A stretch of 64,000 nt of DNA from positions 1 to 64,000 of the forward strand of contig NZ_CAKE01000015.1 in NCBI RefSeq assembly GCF_000296835.1. Direction: 5' to 3'. The translations under genes were made by a program, and so were the position numbers. The notes beneath the pieces are model-generated. The model searched no databases. It had not been told where the DNA came from and worked only from the letters and a program-made list of their open reading frames with translations. The stretch comes from Lactobacillus hominis DSM 23910 = CRBIP 24.179 (GTDB taxonomy: Bacteria; Bacillota; Bacilli; Lactobacillales; Lactobacillaceae). Below, one piece after another: positions 17,045 through 24,412 of this stretch (the first letter of the stretch is position 1; every line of letters starts with the position of its first letter).

Positions 17045-17108
17045 AAAACCCCTCCTTAATAAATAATAATTTCTAGATCTATACCTAAATTTTATCATTA
17101 ATTAGTAC

Positions 17109-17120
17109 TGGTAGGAACCA
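17109..17120. promoter_or_regulatory. Candidate GntR operator 3 (divergent promoter region)
   Basis: TGGTAGGAACCA, TGGT-N4-ACCA, 65 bases before the start of the putative glycosidase on the minus strand. Confidence 0.6.
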
Positions 17121-17174
17121 TAATATGTGATAAATGCTTATATAAAAGGGCATAATAAAATATTTTGTATAAAA

Positions 17175-17216
17175 TGTAATCGTTTACTTTAAAAATGGTT
17201 GGTACAAGTTTATAAT
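17175..17216 (+). promoter_or_regulatory. lacD promoter region with cre and operator
   Basis: cre-like TGTAATCGTTTACT (17175-17188) fits the 14-base consensus except for the last base. It is followed by a weak -35 (TTTAAA, 17188-17193) and a consensus -10 TATAAT (17211-17216). The operator-like TGGTTGGTACAA (17196-17207) sits in the spacer, as in the PTS promoter at 12161. Confidence 0.6.
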
Positions 17217-17253
17217 ATAGATGTGCGGTTAAAGTAGTTAAAGGAGAAAATTT

Positions 17254-18249
17254 ATGAAAAAGATTTCAGCTCAAGTTGCAAAACATATGGATAATTTATC
17301 AACTAAAGATGGTGTTATTAGCGCATTGGCAATTGACCAACGTGGTTCATTAAAGAAAATGCTTGCCGATGCCGCAAATAAGCCAGCCGATGAAACAACT
17401 ATTGTTGATTTTAAAAAAGCTGTTTCTGAAGAACTGACACCTTACGCTTCTGCTATTTTGACAGATCCTGAATATGGTCTTCCTGCAACTAAGGTAAGAA
17501 ATAAGGATTGCGGTTTGCTTTTAGCTTATGAAAAAACTGGTTATGATACCGCTGAACCAGGTAGAATGTGTGATTTGATTGAAAATCAATCTGGTTTAAG
17601 AATCAAAGAAGAAGGAGCAGACGCAATTAAATTCTTGCTTTACTTTGATCCAGATGAAAGCGACGAAATTAACGATAAAAAACGTGCTTTCGTTGAAAGA
17701 GTTGGAGCTGAAGCAAAAGCTAACAAATTGCCATTATTCTTAGAATTGTTGACTTATGATGCAAACATTGCTGATGCTAAAGGCGAAGATTATGCTAAAG
17801 TAAAGCCTGAAAAAGTTATCAAGACCATGAAGGAATTTTCTGACCCACGCTACAATGTGAGTGTCTTAAAAGTCGAAATGCCATTTAATATCAAGTATGT
17901 TGAAGGCTTCAATGGTGATAACGACGTAATTTACACTCAAGAGCAAGCAAAAGACTTGCTAAAAAAGCAATCAGCTGCTACTGAATTGCCATATATTTTC
18001 TTATCAGCTGGTGTAACTTCTGAAGAATTTATTGCTGAAATTAAGATGGCTGAGGAAGCTGGCGCTGACTTTAACGGTGTACTTTGCGGGAGAGCTACTT
18101 GGAAGCCTGCAATTAAGCCATTTGCTGCTGAAGGCGAGCAAGTCGGTCGCGACTGGCTTGCTAGTGAGGGTAAGCAAAATATCGAAAACTTGAATGCTGC
18201 TTTGAAAGGCGCCAAGTCATGGAGAGATAAATTAGAAGTCGAAGACTAA
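17254..18249 (+). CDS. lacD: Tagatose-1,6-bisphosphate aldolase
   Basis: A 331-residue protein of the LacD class I aldolase family, at the family's usual length. The N-terminus carries SALAIDQRGSLKKML; the Schiff-base lysine lies in the VLKVEMPFN segment (about 207-215); PYIFLSAGVTSEEF and GVLCGRATWK are the phosphate-binding parts. It cleaves tagatose-1,6-bisphosphate to dihydroxyacetone phosphate and glyceraldehyde-3-phosphate. Its promoter has operator and cre sites like those of the AgaS/PTS operon, so it probably completes that pathway. A LacC-type tagatose-6-phosphate kinase is not in the window. Confidence 0.92.
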   Translation: MKKISAQVAKHMDNLSTKDGVISALAIDQRGSLKKMLADAANKPADETTIVDFKKAVSEELTPYASAILTDPEYGLPATKVRNKDCGLLLAYEKTGYDTAEPGRMCDLIENQSGLRIKEEGADAIKFLLYFDPDESDEINDKKRAFVERVGAEAKANKLPLFLELLTYDANIADAKGEDYAKVKPEKVIKTMKEFSDPRYNVSVLKVEMPFNIKYVEGFNGDNDVIYTQEQAKDLLKKQSAATELPYIFLSAGVTSEEFIAEIKMAEEAGADFNGVLCGRATWKPAIKPFAAEGEQVGRDWLASEGKQNIENLNAALKGAKSWRDKLEVED

Positions 18250-18270
18250 GTTGAAATATTTTTAATAAAG

Positions 18271-18296
18271 AGCTGAGAGCGATTCTCGGCTTTTTT
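18271..18296 (+). terminator. Terminator after lacD
   Basis: AGCTGAGA/TCTCGGCT stem (one G-U) with a short loop and six T residues. Confidence 0.85.
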
Positions 18297-18372
18297 ATTA
18301 GGCAAAACTAATGGCTAATTTGGCGGAATTTCATGATATGATGTTTTAATGTAAACAAAGAAAGGGAAAGTC

Positions 18373-18948
18373 ATGAAAACTATTTATTTAGTCCGCCATG
18401 GTCAAACATTTTTTAATTTACATCAAAAAGTTCAAGGAAGAGTCGATTCACCGTTAACTGAGTTGGGGATTCGACAAGCACAAAAAGCAAGGGACTGGTT
18501 TCAGAAAAATAAAATTAATTTTGACATGGCCTTTTGTTCAACGCAAGAAAGAGCTAGCGATACGCTAGAGATTGTTACCAATAATCAGATGGATTACACG
18601 CGGATGAAAGATTTGCGCGAAAAAAATTACGGGATGTATGAAGGGCAAGATCAATATACTCTGCCTTGGCATTATGGCGAAAGCCGTGATTTTGTAGCAA
18701 GTATGGAGCCAGATAGTGACGTTGTTAAGAGAATGGAACGTGCAATGTCGACTATTTTGAAAAAGGCAATTCATGCGAAAACTATTTTAATTGTCGGACA
18801 TGGTGATATTTTAGCTCAATATATTAGACGACATGATGCAGGCAGGGATTTTACCTCATTGGGCAATTGCGAGATTGCAAAGTTAGTAGAAAATGATGGT
18901 AAAGTAGAATTGGTAGAAACAGTGTGGCCGGCACGTAATTTAGAATAA
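18373..18948 (+). CDS. Histidine phosphatase family protein (paralogue of 7271-7840)
   Basis: A 191-residue protein with RHGQT (H9), FCSTQERASDT, REKNYGMYEGQ and VGHGDILAQY, the full branch-1 catalytic set. It aligns with the protein at 7271-7840 nearly end to end (both begin MKTIYLVRHG and share TLEIVTNN/TLEIITNN segments), so the two are recent paralogues. The substrate is unknown. It is single-gene, with GAAAGGGAAAG as ribosome site and a terminator immediately after. Confidence 0.9.
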   Translation: MKTIYLVRHGQTFFNLHQKVQGRVDSPLTELGIRQAQKARDWFQKNKINFDMAFCSTQERASDTLEIVTNNQMDYTRMKDLREKNYGMYEGQDQYTLPWHYGESRDFVASMEPDSDVVKRMERAMSTILKKAIHAKTILIVGHGDILAQYIRRHDAGRDFTSLGNCEIAKLVENDGKVELVETVWPARNLE

Positions 18949-18955
18949 GAGAAAG

Positions 18956-18994
18956 AACCGCTTAGTGCATTTTGAGATGCAGTAGGCGGTTTTT
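18956..18994 (+). terminator. Terminator hairpin, copy 1 of an identical 39-base repeat
   Basis: AACCGC pairs with GCGGTT and TGCAT with ATGCA, with T residues after. The same 39 bases recur without change at 21281-21319, after the GH3 gene. Confidence 0.85.
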
Positions 18995-19131
18995 AGATTG
19001 GTATAGTCTAATTTATGTTAAAAACTTAGCTATATGAATAAAGAAAATAGAAGACGCAGACCAAATGGTAAAGAAACTAATTAGTTATTCGTTATAGTAT
19101 ACACATATAAACTTTATTTTTAAACAGGCTA

Positions 19132-19146
19132 TGTAAGCGCTATAAT
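19132..19146 (+). promoter_or_regulatory. cre-like site overlapping a -10 upstream of the GH3 gene
   Basis: TGTAAGCGCTATAA differs from the 14-base cre consensus at one position, and TATAAT (19141-19146) within it is a perfect -10 hexamer. CcpA binding here would block the promoter. The rest of the interval 18995-19223 shows no gene. Confidence 0.55.
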
Positions 19147-19223
19147 TATTGCTGTAAGCAACTAGAGAGTATGCAGTAATTTAGTCAAACGGAGGTGTAA
19201 TTATAAAATAGAAAGGAAGAAGT

Positions 19224-21254
19224 ATGATTAAGATAAAAAAGACTATCTTTGCGATAGTTGCTACTTTATCTGCTAGTGGATGTTTGCTAAGCGCTCATAA
19301 TCATGTTGATGCAGCAACTCAAGGAGTAAGTGAGCAGCAAATTAATGAGTACATTGATAAAGCTTCTCTTGAGCAAAAAGTAGGACAAATGTATGTTTCA
19401 AGAACACCGCAAACTCCTGGACAAGCACAACAAGATGTTGCTAAGTATAATCTAGGAGGCTTGATTGTTTATGATGCCGATATGAAAGGATTAAGTCAGG
19501 AACAATTCAAGCAAAAAATGGCAGACTATCAAAAATCAGCTCAAACTCCATTACTTATTGGAGTAGATCAAGAAGGCGGATTGGTCTCACGCTTAACTCA
19601 TAGTGGCTTGATTGCTCAAAATGGTGATCAATTTGCTTTTCCTCGTAAGCAGTATGAAGATGCAGAAAAAGTTAATCCTGGTTCAGGGATGAAGGTTGTC
19701 CTTGAATATGCAAGAAAGAATGCCACTCTTTTGCGTCAATTGGGAATTAACTGGAATTATGCACCTGATGCTGATTATAGTAATACTACTGGTGGATTTA
19801 TTTATGATCGAACCTTTGGTGGTGGCAGTTATCAAGCGACTGCAGATTACATTAAACAAGTTGTACCAGCATGGCAACATGATAATTTAGTCGCATCGAC
19901 TTTGAAACATTTTCCTGGTTATGGTGATGCCGCAGATACACATACAGGATTTGCTACGCGTGAAGACTCTTTAAGAGATATTGAAACAAAAGATATGTTG
20001 CCATTTATTGCTGGAATGCAAGCAGGGGCAGACTCAGTAATGGTTACTCATGTGATCTACGATAAGATTGATCCTATTTATCCAGCATCTTTATCAAGAA
20101 AAATAAATAATCTGATTAGAGATTATTGCCATTATAATGGCTTGATTGTTACCGATGCACTGGAAATGGGAGCAATTACTGATTTTGCCAAAGCTCACGG
20201 CAATCTCCCTGTAGATGTATTAGCAGTCATGGCCGGAAATGATATGATTATGACTACCGATTATGCTACAGGCATTGGAGACATCGTTAAAGCTGTTAAA
20301 GAAGGTAAAATAAAAGAAAGTCAAATCAATGCCTCTGTTAAGAGAATATTAGATTTGAAGAATAAATTAGGTTTATTAACAGCAGATAGTTTAAATCCTA
20401 ATAAACAAGTGGATCCAGGAAAGCAACCTGAAAATCCAGATCATCCTTCTAAGCCGACTGATCCAACTGGTTCTAAAAAAATTGTTCTAAATCCAGTAAC
20501 TTATAATCAAGATAAATCTGTAGCTTACGTATCTGGTAAAATCGCTGATGCTGCAGCTGAAGGTTCAATGATTATGAGCGCAGTTGATACTAAAACTAAT
20601 AAAGTTATTGCAACTGCAGTTGTCGGTGGTAAGGGAGAATTTACAATTAATGTTCCTGTAAAACAAGATAAGCAAGAAATAAAGATCATTTCAGATGATT
20701 CTGACTATGCTTTTATTACTACATCAATCGAGGGTAAAAATAAGGAACCAGAAATCATTGTAAATCCTAGTCAAGATGAACAACAACCTATCATTTCACA
20801 AGTTTCTGCAGTTGAAAAGACTGTAAACTATGTACCAGGTTATGGCGTTAATGTTTGGGCATTAAGTAATGAAAAAGCCATTTTTACACAAATGCGTATT
20901 AATGATGGTGTTAAAGTGAATATTTTTGATACTAAGGTTATTAATGGTGTTTCATATTCAAGAATTAAAGATGCAAATTCAGATTTATGGATTCAAACAC
21001 AGTACTTAAGTGATCAAAATTCCACTTCAGAAAAGCCATTTAAGGGTATTCTAAAAGTGATTTATGATGGTAAAGGTAAGGTTAAGTTGACTGACAGTAA
21101 AGGTAGATATCAAGATGATGCTAAATCTACATTTGTTGCAAATGCTTCAAGATATAAAGTATTTGGAATGAAGACTATTAACGGTAAAATTTATTATCGC
21201 TTAGGAACTCAATTGCAATGGATTCCATCAAATTACTCGATGTTAATTAAATAA
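19224..21254 (+). CDS. Secreted GH3 beta-N-acetylhexosaminidase with C-terminal SLAP-type modules
   Basis: Signal peptide with cleavage near residue 30 (VDA|AT). Residues about 35-390 form a GH3 NagZ-type domain: PLLIGVDQEGG, KHFPGYGDAADTH (H240, with D238, the NagZ acid/base dyad) and GLIVTDALEMGAI (D311, the nucleophile). A Pro-rich linker (about 397-420) and a beta-sandwich-like segment follow, then two SLAP-type modules (about 530-600, opening VNYVPGYGVNVW, and about 610-676, opening LKVIYDGKGKVKL). NagZ is usually cytoplasmic in Gram-negatives; here it is exported and held on the wall, where it may trim muropeptides or host GlcNAc/GalNAc glycans. GGAAG precedes the ATG. It lies between identical terminators. 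Confidence 0.88.
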   Translation: MIKIKKTIFAIVATLSASGCLLSAHNHVDAATQGVSEQQINEYIDKASLEQKVGQMYVSRTPQTPGQAQQDVAKYNLGGLIVYDADMKGLSQEQFKQKMADYQKSAQTPLLIGVDQEGGLVSRLTHSGLIAQNGDQFAFPRKQYEDAEKVNPGSGMKVVLEYARKNATLLRQLGINWNYAPDADYSNTTGGFIYDRTFGGGSYQATADYIKQVVPAWQHDNLVASTLKHFPGYGDAADTHTGFATREDSLRDIETKDMLPFIAGMQAGADSVMVTHVIYDKIDPIYPASLSRKINNLIRDYCHYNGLIVTDALEMGAITDFAKAHGNLPVDVLAVMAGNDMIMTTDYATGIGDIVKAVKEGKIKESQINASVKRILDLKNKLGLLTADSLNPNKQVDPGKQPENPDHPSKPTDPTGSKKIVLNPVTYNQDKSVAYVSGKIADAAAEGSMIMSAVDTKTNKVIATAVVGGKGEFTINVPVKQDKQEIKIISDDSDYAFITTSIEGKNKEPEIIVNPSQDEQQPIISQVSAVEKTVNYVPGYGVNVWALSNEKAIFTQMRINDGVKVNIFDTKVINGVSYSRIKDANSDLWIQTQYLSDQNSTSEKPFKGILKVIYDGKGKVKLTDSKGRYQDDAKSTFVANASRYKVFGMKTINGKIYYRLGTQLQWIPSNYSMLIK

Positions 21255-21280
21255 AGATTTAAACGCTTAACTTATAACAA

Positions 21281-21319
21281 AACCGCTTAGTGCATTTTGA
21301 GATGCAGTAGGCGGTTTTT
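21281..21319 (+). terminator. Terminator hairpin, copy 2 of an identical 39-base repeat
   Basis: Identical to 18956-18994; it ends the GH3 gene. Confidence 0.85.
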
Positions 21320-21332
21320 TGTTTTAGGCAAA

Positions 21333-21364
21333 AATAAAAAACGATGGATTTTCATCCATCGTTT
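21333..21364 (-). terminator. Terminator of the second Apf gene
   Basis: On the minus strand, AAAACGATGGAT and ATCCATCGTTTT pair around a short loop, followed by a T-rich tract. It is partly bidirectional. Confidence 0.85.
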
Positions 21365-21385
21365 TGTCATAAGCAAATTTAATTT

Positions 21386-21970
21386 TTAGTACCAGCCGTG
21401 GCTAATCCAGAAGTTCTTAGCATTTACCCATGAACCGTAACGTGACTTAACGTAGTTGTTAGCAACGCGTTCCTGGTTGGCTGGTGAGTAGTTACCGCCT
21501 AAGTAAGCGGCAGATAATTGATATTTACCAATGTATTGACCGTTACGAGCGTTGTAGTTACCACCAGATTCACGCATTGCGATCCAGTTCTTGGCAGCAG
21601 CTTCAGCACTGTTAACTGATTGTGATGCAGCACTTTGAGCACGGACAGTACCATTAACAGTATATTTAGCCATGATCCATTGGTTTAAACCTAAGTCGTA
21701 CCAAGTATTGCCTTGAGCATCCTTAGCTGACTTGATAACTTTGTATGATGAACCATGCTTTAAGTATTGGCCAGTTGTTTTACCGTTTTGAAAGTTGTTC
21801 CAAACTGCGATTCCGTAACCAGGTACGTAGTTAACAGTTACAACTTGGTTTGAAGCAGTTGCAGCTTGTACGTGGTTAGAAGTATTAGCAGTGTTAACAG
21901 CAACCAAACCGGTGAAGGCAATTGCAGTACCTGCAGATAATTTAATTAATGCGGACTTGAATTTATTCAA
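21386..21970 (-). CDS. apf: Aggregation-promoting-factor-type surface protein, paralogue 2
   Basis: The start is the TTG at 21970, with AAAGGAG spaced as in its paralogue; an in-frame ATG at 21997 lies before that site. The 194-residue product has a signal peptide (cleavage near 36, VQA|AT), one SLAP-type module (about 45-105, VNYVPGYGIAVWN...LGLNQWIMAKY) and the Apf C-terminal transglycosylase-like domain with MRESGGNYNARNGQYIGKYQ and a terminal GWY. It lacks the long low-complexity linker of the protein at 8079. It has its own promoter region and terminator. Confidence 0.85.
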   Translation of the reverse strand: MNKFKSALIKLSAGTAIAFTGLVAVNTANTSNHVQAATASNQVVTVNYVPGYGIAVWNNFQNGKTTGQYLKHGSSYKVIKSAKDAQGNTWYDLGLNQWIMAKYTVNGTVRAQSAASQSVNSAEAAAKNWIAMRESGGNYNARNGQYIGKYQLSAAYLGGNYSPANQERVANNYVKSRYGSWVNAKNFWISHGWY

Positions 21971-22186
21971 AATAAACTCTCCTTTTGATTTAATCATTTG
22001 TAAGTTCTTTAATTAGTCTTTTCTTAACTGACAGTCTTTATACTACATGCTCAATATTTCAGAACCATTACAAAACCAAGTCTTAAGTATTATAAAGAGA
22101 TGAAAAAAAGCGTCGTATTTGTAAAATATAACGTTTTAAGGGTCAAATTATAGTATGTAATGTATTGATATGATGCGAAAAGATGG

Positions 22187-22209
22187 CTTTATTACATCTT
22201 GTAACAAAA
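22187..22209. promoter_or_regulatory. WalR-like inverted motif upstream of the second Apf gene
   Basis: On the minus strand, TGTTAC and TGTAAT are separated by four bases; on the plus strand it reads TTTATTACA...TGTAACAAAA, like 7906-7928. The spacing is one base shorter than the WalR consensus, so the call is weaker. It adjoins the terminator of the next gene. Nothing else is seen in 21971-22205 beyond AT-rich promoter sequence, with GTAGTATA...CTGTCA shared with the other Apf promoter. Confidence 0.4.
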
Positions 22210-22234
22210 AACTATCCTTAAAAAGGATAGTTAA
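22206..22234 (-). terminator. Terminator of the HAD hydrolase gene
   Basis: Minus-strand stem AACTATCC/GGATAGTT with a T-run, directly after the stop codon. Confidence 0.85.
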
Positions 22235-22241
22235 CGTTCAT

Positions 22242-23036
22242 CTATTTCAAATCTTCTAGTGCCTTAGCAATTCCATCATGATTATTATCTAAAGTAACAT
22301 TAGCAAATTTTTCTTGTAAATCTTTAGGAGCATTTCCCATTAAAACAGGATGTCCAACTACATCCAGCATATCTTCATCATTATAGTTGTCGCCAAAAGC
22401 CCAAGTATCTTTCATTGGGACGTCAAAAGCATCAGCCATAATTTTCACTCCGGCGCCCTTTTTAACGCCTTTGATCATGATCTCAAGCAGGTGTGGCGCA
22501 GATTTTACTAGATATAATTCGGAATATTTTTCTTCTAAAATAGGCTTCATCTTGTCTAAGACTTCTGGCTTGCCCATTAAAAGAACCTTATGGACGCCTT
22601 TGAGCTCTTTAATATGATTAATCGCAACTGGCAAGGATTTGACTTGGACGATCTCTTCCTCGCGTTTTACACGCGCATTAGGAGTTAGTGGAGAAAACCA
22701 ATTGTAGCCGCTGTAAACATTCCAAGCAGTATCGGAATTGCTTCTTTCAACAAATTCACAAATTTCGGCAGCAGTTTGAGCTTTTATAAATTGTGAATTA
22801 AGCGGTTTGCCCATCTCGTCTAATACTAAGGCACCGTTATAAGCAATTAAAGGACAGCTATTAGTAATTTGACCAGCTGCAGTCATAATTGCCTTTGGCA
22901 TTCTGGCCGAAACAGGAACAAATAAGTTACCACTCATAATTTGTTTTCTAATAGCATCGCGTGTTTTAGGAGTAACTTGTAAATCCGAATTAATTAATGT
23001 CCCATCGATATCGCTAAAAATAATTTTGGCAGTCAT
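22242..23036 (-). CDS. Cof-type HAD-superfamily phosphatase
   Basis: A 264-residue protein with the HAD motifs: FSDIDGTLINSD at the start (nucleophile and acid Asp, D8 and D10), VPVSARMP (motif II Ser), a type IIB cap domain in the middle, MIKGVKKGAG with the motif III lysine, and AFGDNYNDEDML (motif IV). Members hydrolyse sugar phosphates, phosphorylated cofactors or FMN; the substrate cannot be told from sequence. GGAGG-like sequence precedes the ATG. It is single-gene. Confidence 0.9.
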   Translation of the reverse strand: MTAKIIFSDIDGTLINSDLQVTPKTRDAIRKQIMSGNLFVPVSARMPKAIMTAAGQITNSCPLIAYNGALVLDEMGKPLNSQFIKAQTAAEICEFVERSNSDTAWNVYSGYNWFSPLTPNARVKREEEIVQVKSLPVAINHIKELKGVHKVLLMGKPEVLDKMKPILEEKYSELYLVKSAPHLLEIMIKGVKKGAGVKIMADAFDVPMKDTWAFGDNYNDEDMLDVVGHPVLMGNAPKDLQEKFANVTLDNNHDGIAKALEDLK

Positions 23037-23186
23037 TGAACTTTTCCTCCATATAGTTGTTACTTAATTATAAACATAGAATTTAGGTAAAATGGGCAAA
23101 ACGAGTAAAAATAAAAAAATTGAAATTTATAGTTGACTTATAAAAGAAATTTTACTATATTAATTAATGTTGATTGAGTAATTCAA

Positions 23187-23301
23187 CTGGTTACATTGGA
23201 CAACAAGTAAAAGTTCAATCAAATGGGTTATAGCCAAGTGGTAAGGCAATGGTTTTTGGTACCATCATGCGCTGGTTCGAATCCAGCTAACCCAATAGTT
23301 C
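23187..23301 (+). repeat. 115-bp direct repeat, copy 1 (leader plus tRNA-Gln)
   Basis: Matches 25328-25442 with two base differences, both in the 37-base leader before the tRNA. The repeat ends just after the tRNA (ATAGTTC). Confidence 0.9.
23224..23295 (+). tRNA. tRNA-Gln (anticodon TTG)
   Basis: A 72-base cloverleaf: acceptor TGGGTTA/TAACCCA, anticodon stem ATGGT/ACCAT around loop TTTTGGT (anticodon TTG), T-arm GCTGGTTCGAATCCAGC, discriminator A. CCA is not encoded. The first pair of the acceptor stem is T-A, typical for tRNA-Gln. An identical copy is at 25365-25436. Confidence 0.95.
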
Positions 23302-23303
23302 AG

Positions 23304-23332
23304 TTCAGGTGTAGTGCCTGAGCTTTTTTTGT
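23304..23332 (+). terminator. Terminator after tRNA-Gln copy 1
   Basis: TCAGG/CCTGA stem with T-run. Confidence 0.75.
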
Positions 23333-23408
23333 TTTTGTATATAATTTTACTCAAAAAAATAGTATTCTGAAGGTGTAATTTATATTTTCACGTAAAAGAG
23401 GTAAAATT

Positions 23409-24317
23409 ATGAGAAAAGTTGCAGTTATCGGAATGGGACATGTTGGTGCTACAGTTGCTTACACATTGTTTACCCATGGAATTGTGGATGAGTTAGTTTT
23501 GTTAGATAAAAACGAAAAGAAATCCACAGCTGAATATAATGACTTAAGAGATACTTTAGCTAGAAATAATTACTATGTTGATGTTGAAGCAAATAACTGG
23601 GATGAATTGAAAGATACTGATATTATCGTGACATCTTTTGGTGATATTGCAGCAACTGTTAAGACTGGTGATCGTTTTGGCGAATTTGATATTAATGCAG
23701 CTAATGCTAAAGAAGTTGGTCAAAAGATCAAAGACAGTGGCTTTAAGGGAATTTTGATCAATATTTCTAACCCATGCGATGCAATTTCTACTATTTTACA
23801 AGAAACAACTGGTTTATCTAAAAAGCAGGTCTTCGGGACTGGGACATTTTTAGATACCGCTAGAATGCAAAGAATTGTCGCAGAAGAATTAGATGAAGAC
23901 CCACGTAACGTTCAAGGTTTTGTTTTAGGTGAACATGGTGCTTCTCAATTTACTGCTTGGTCAACTGTTAGTGTTAATGGTAAAAAGGCCACTGAATTAT
24001 TTGATGAAGAAAAATTGGAAGAGCTTAGTGCGCAACCTAATAAAAACTCAATGAAAGTTGCTTTTGGTAAGGGATATACTTCTTATGCAGTAGCAACTTG
24101 CGCAGTTAGATTAGTGCAAGCTGTATTTAGCAATGCAAGATTATTTGCACCAACTTCAGTATATTTGCCAGAAGTTGAAACTTACATTGGCTATCCAGCA
24201 ATTATTGGTCAAGATGGCGTTGAGAAAGTGATTAAGCTTGAACTTACTGAACAAGAAGAAAAACAACTTCACGATTCAGCAGATATTATTAAAAAGCATA
24301 TCGCCCAGTTGAAATAA
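23409..24317 (+). CDS. L-2-hydroxyacid (L-2-hydroxyisocaproate-type) dehydrogenase
   Basis: A 302-residue member of the lactate/malate dehydrogenase family. Nucleotide-binding GMGHVGATVA at the N-terminus, LDKNEKKS with the Asp that selects NAD, NISNPCDA, GTGTFLDTARMQ with the substrate Arg, and GEHGASQF with the catalytic His. The segment around the TGTFLDTARMQR motif is closest in my memory to L-2-hydroxyisocaproate dehydrogenase of Weissella confusa rather than to the main L-lactate dehydrogenase. It probably reduces branched 2-ketoacids to 2-hydroxyacids while regenerating NAD; plain lactate dehydrogenase activity is the alternative. It is single-gene. Confidence 0.85.
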   Translation: MRKVAVIGMGHVGATVAYTLFTHGIVDELVLLDKNEKKSTAEYNDLRDTLARNNYYVDVEANNWDELKDTDIIVTSFGDIAATVKTGDRFGEFDINAANAKEVGQKIKDSGFKGILINISNPCDAISTILQETTGLSKKQVFGTGTFLDTARMQRIVAEELDEDPRNVQGFVLGEHGASQFTAWSTVSVNGKKATELFDEEKLEELSAQPNKNSMKVAFGKGYTSYAVATCAVRLVQAVFSNARLFAPTSVYLPEVETYIGYPAIIGQDGVEKVIKLELTEQEEKQLHDSADIIKKHIAQLK

Positions 24318-24337
24318 AACTATATAATAAATGCAAC

Positions 24338-24367
24338 AAAGAGCCTAATTCACAAGGCTCTTTTTTT
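24338..24367 (+). terminator. Rho-independent terminator
   Basis: AAAGAGCC/GGCTCTTT stem with T-run after the dehydrogenase gene. Confidence 0.88.
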
Positions 24368-24412
24368 AAATTCTGAAATAGATGATGTTAAAATGTAGCT
24401 GAAAGCAAGAGA

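Noticed and set aside
18956..21319. Two identical repeats considered as a CRISPR or mobile-element pair
   Set aside because: They are hairpins with T-runs directly after genes, 2.3 kb apart, with no array, spacers or transposase; they are terminators.
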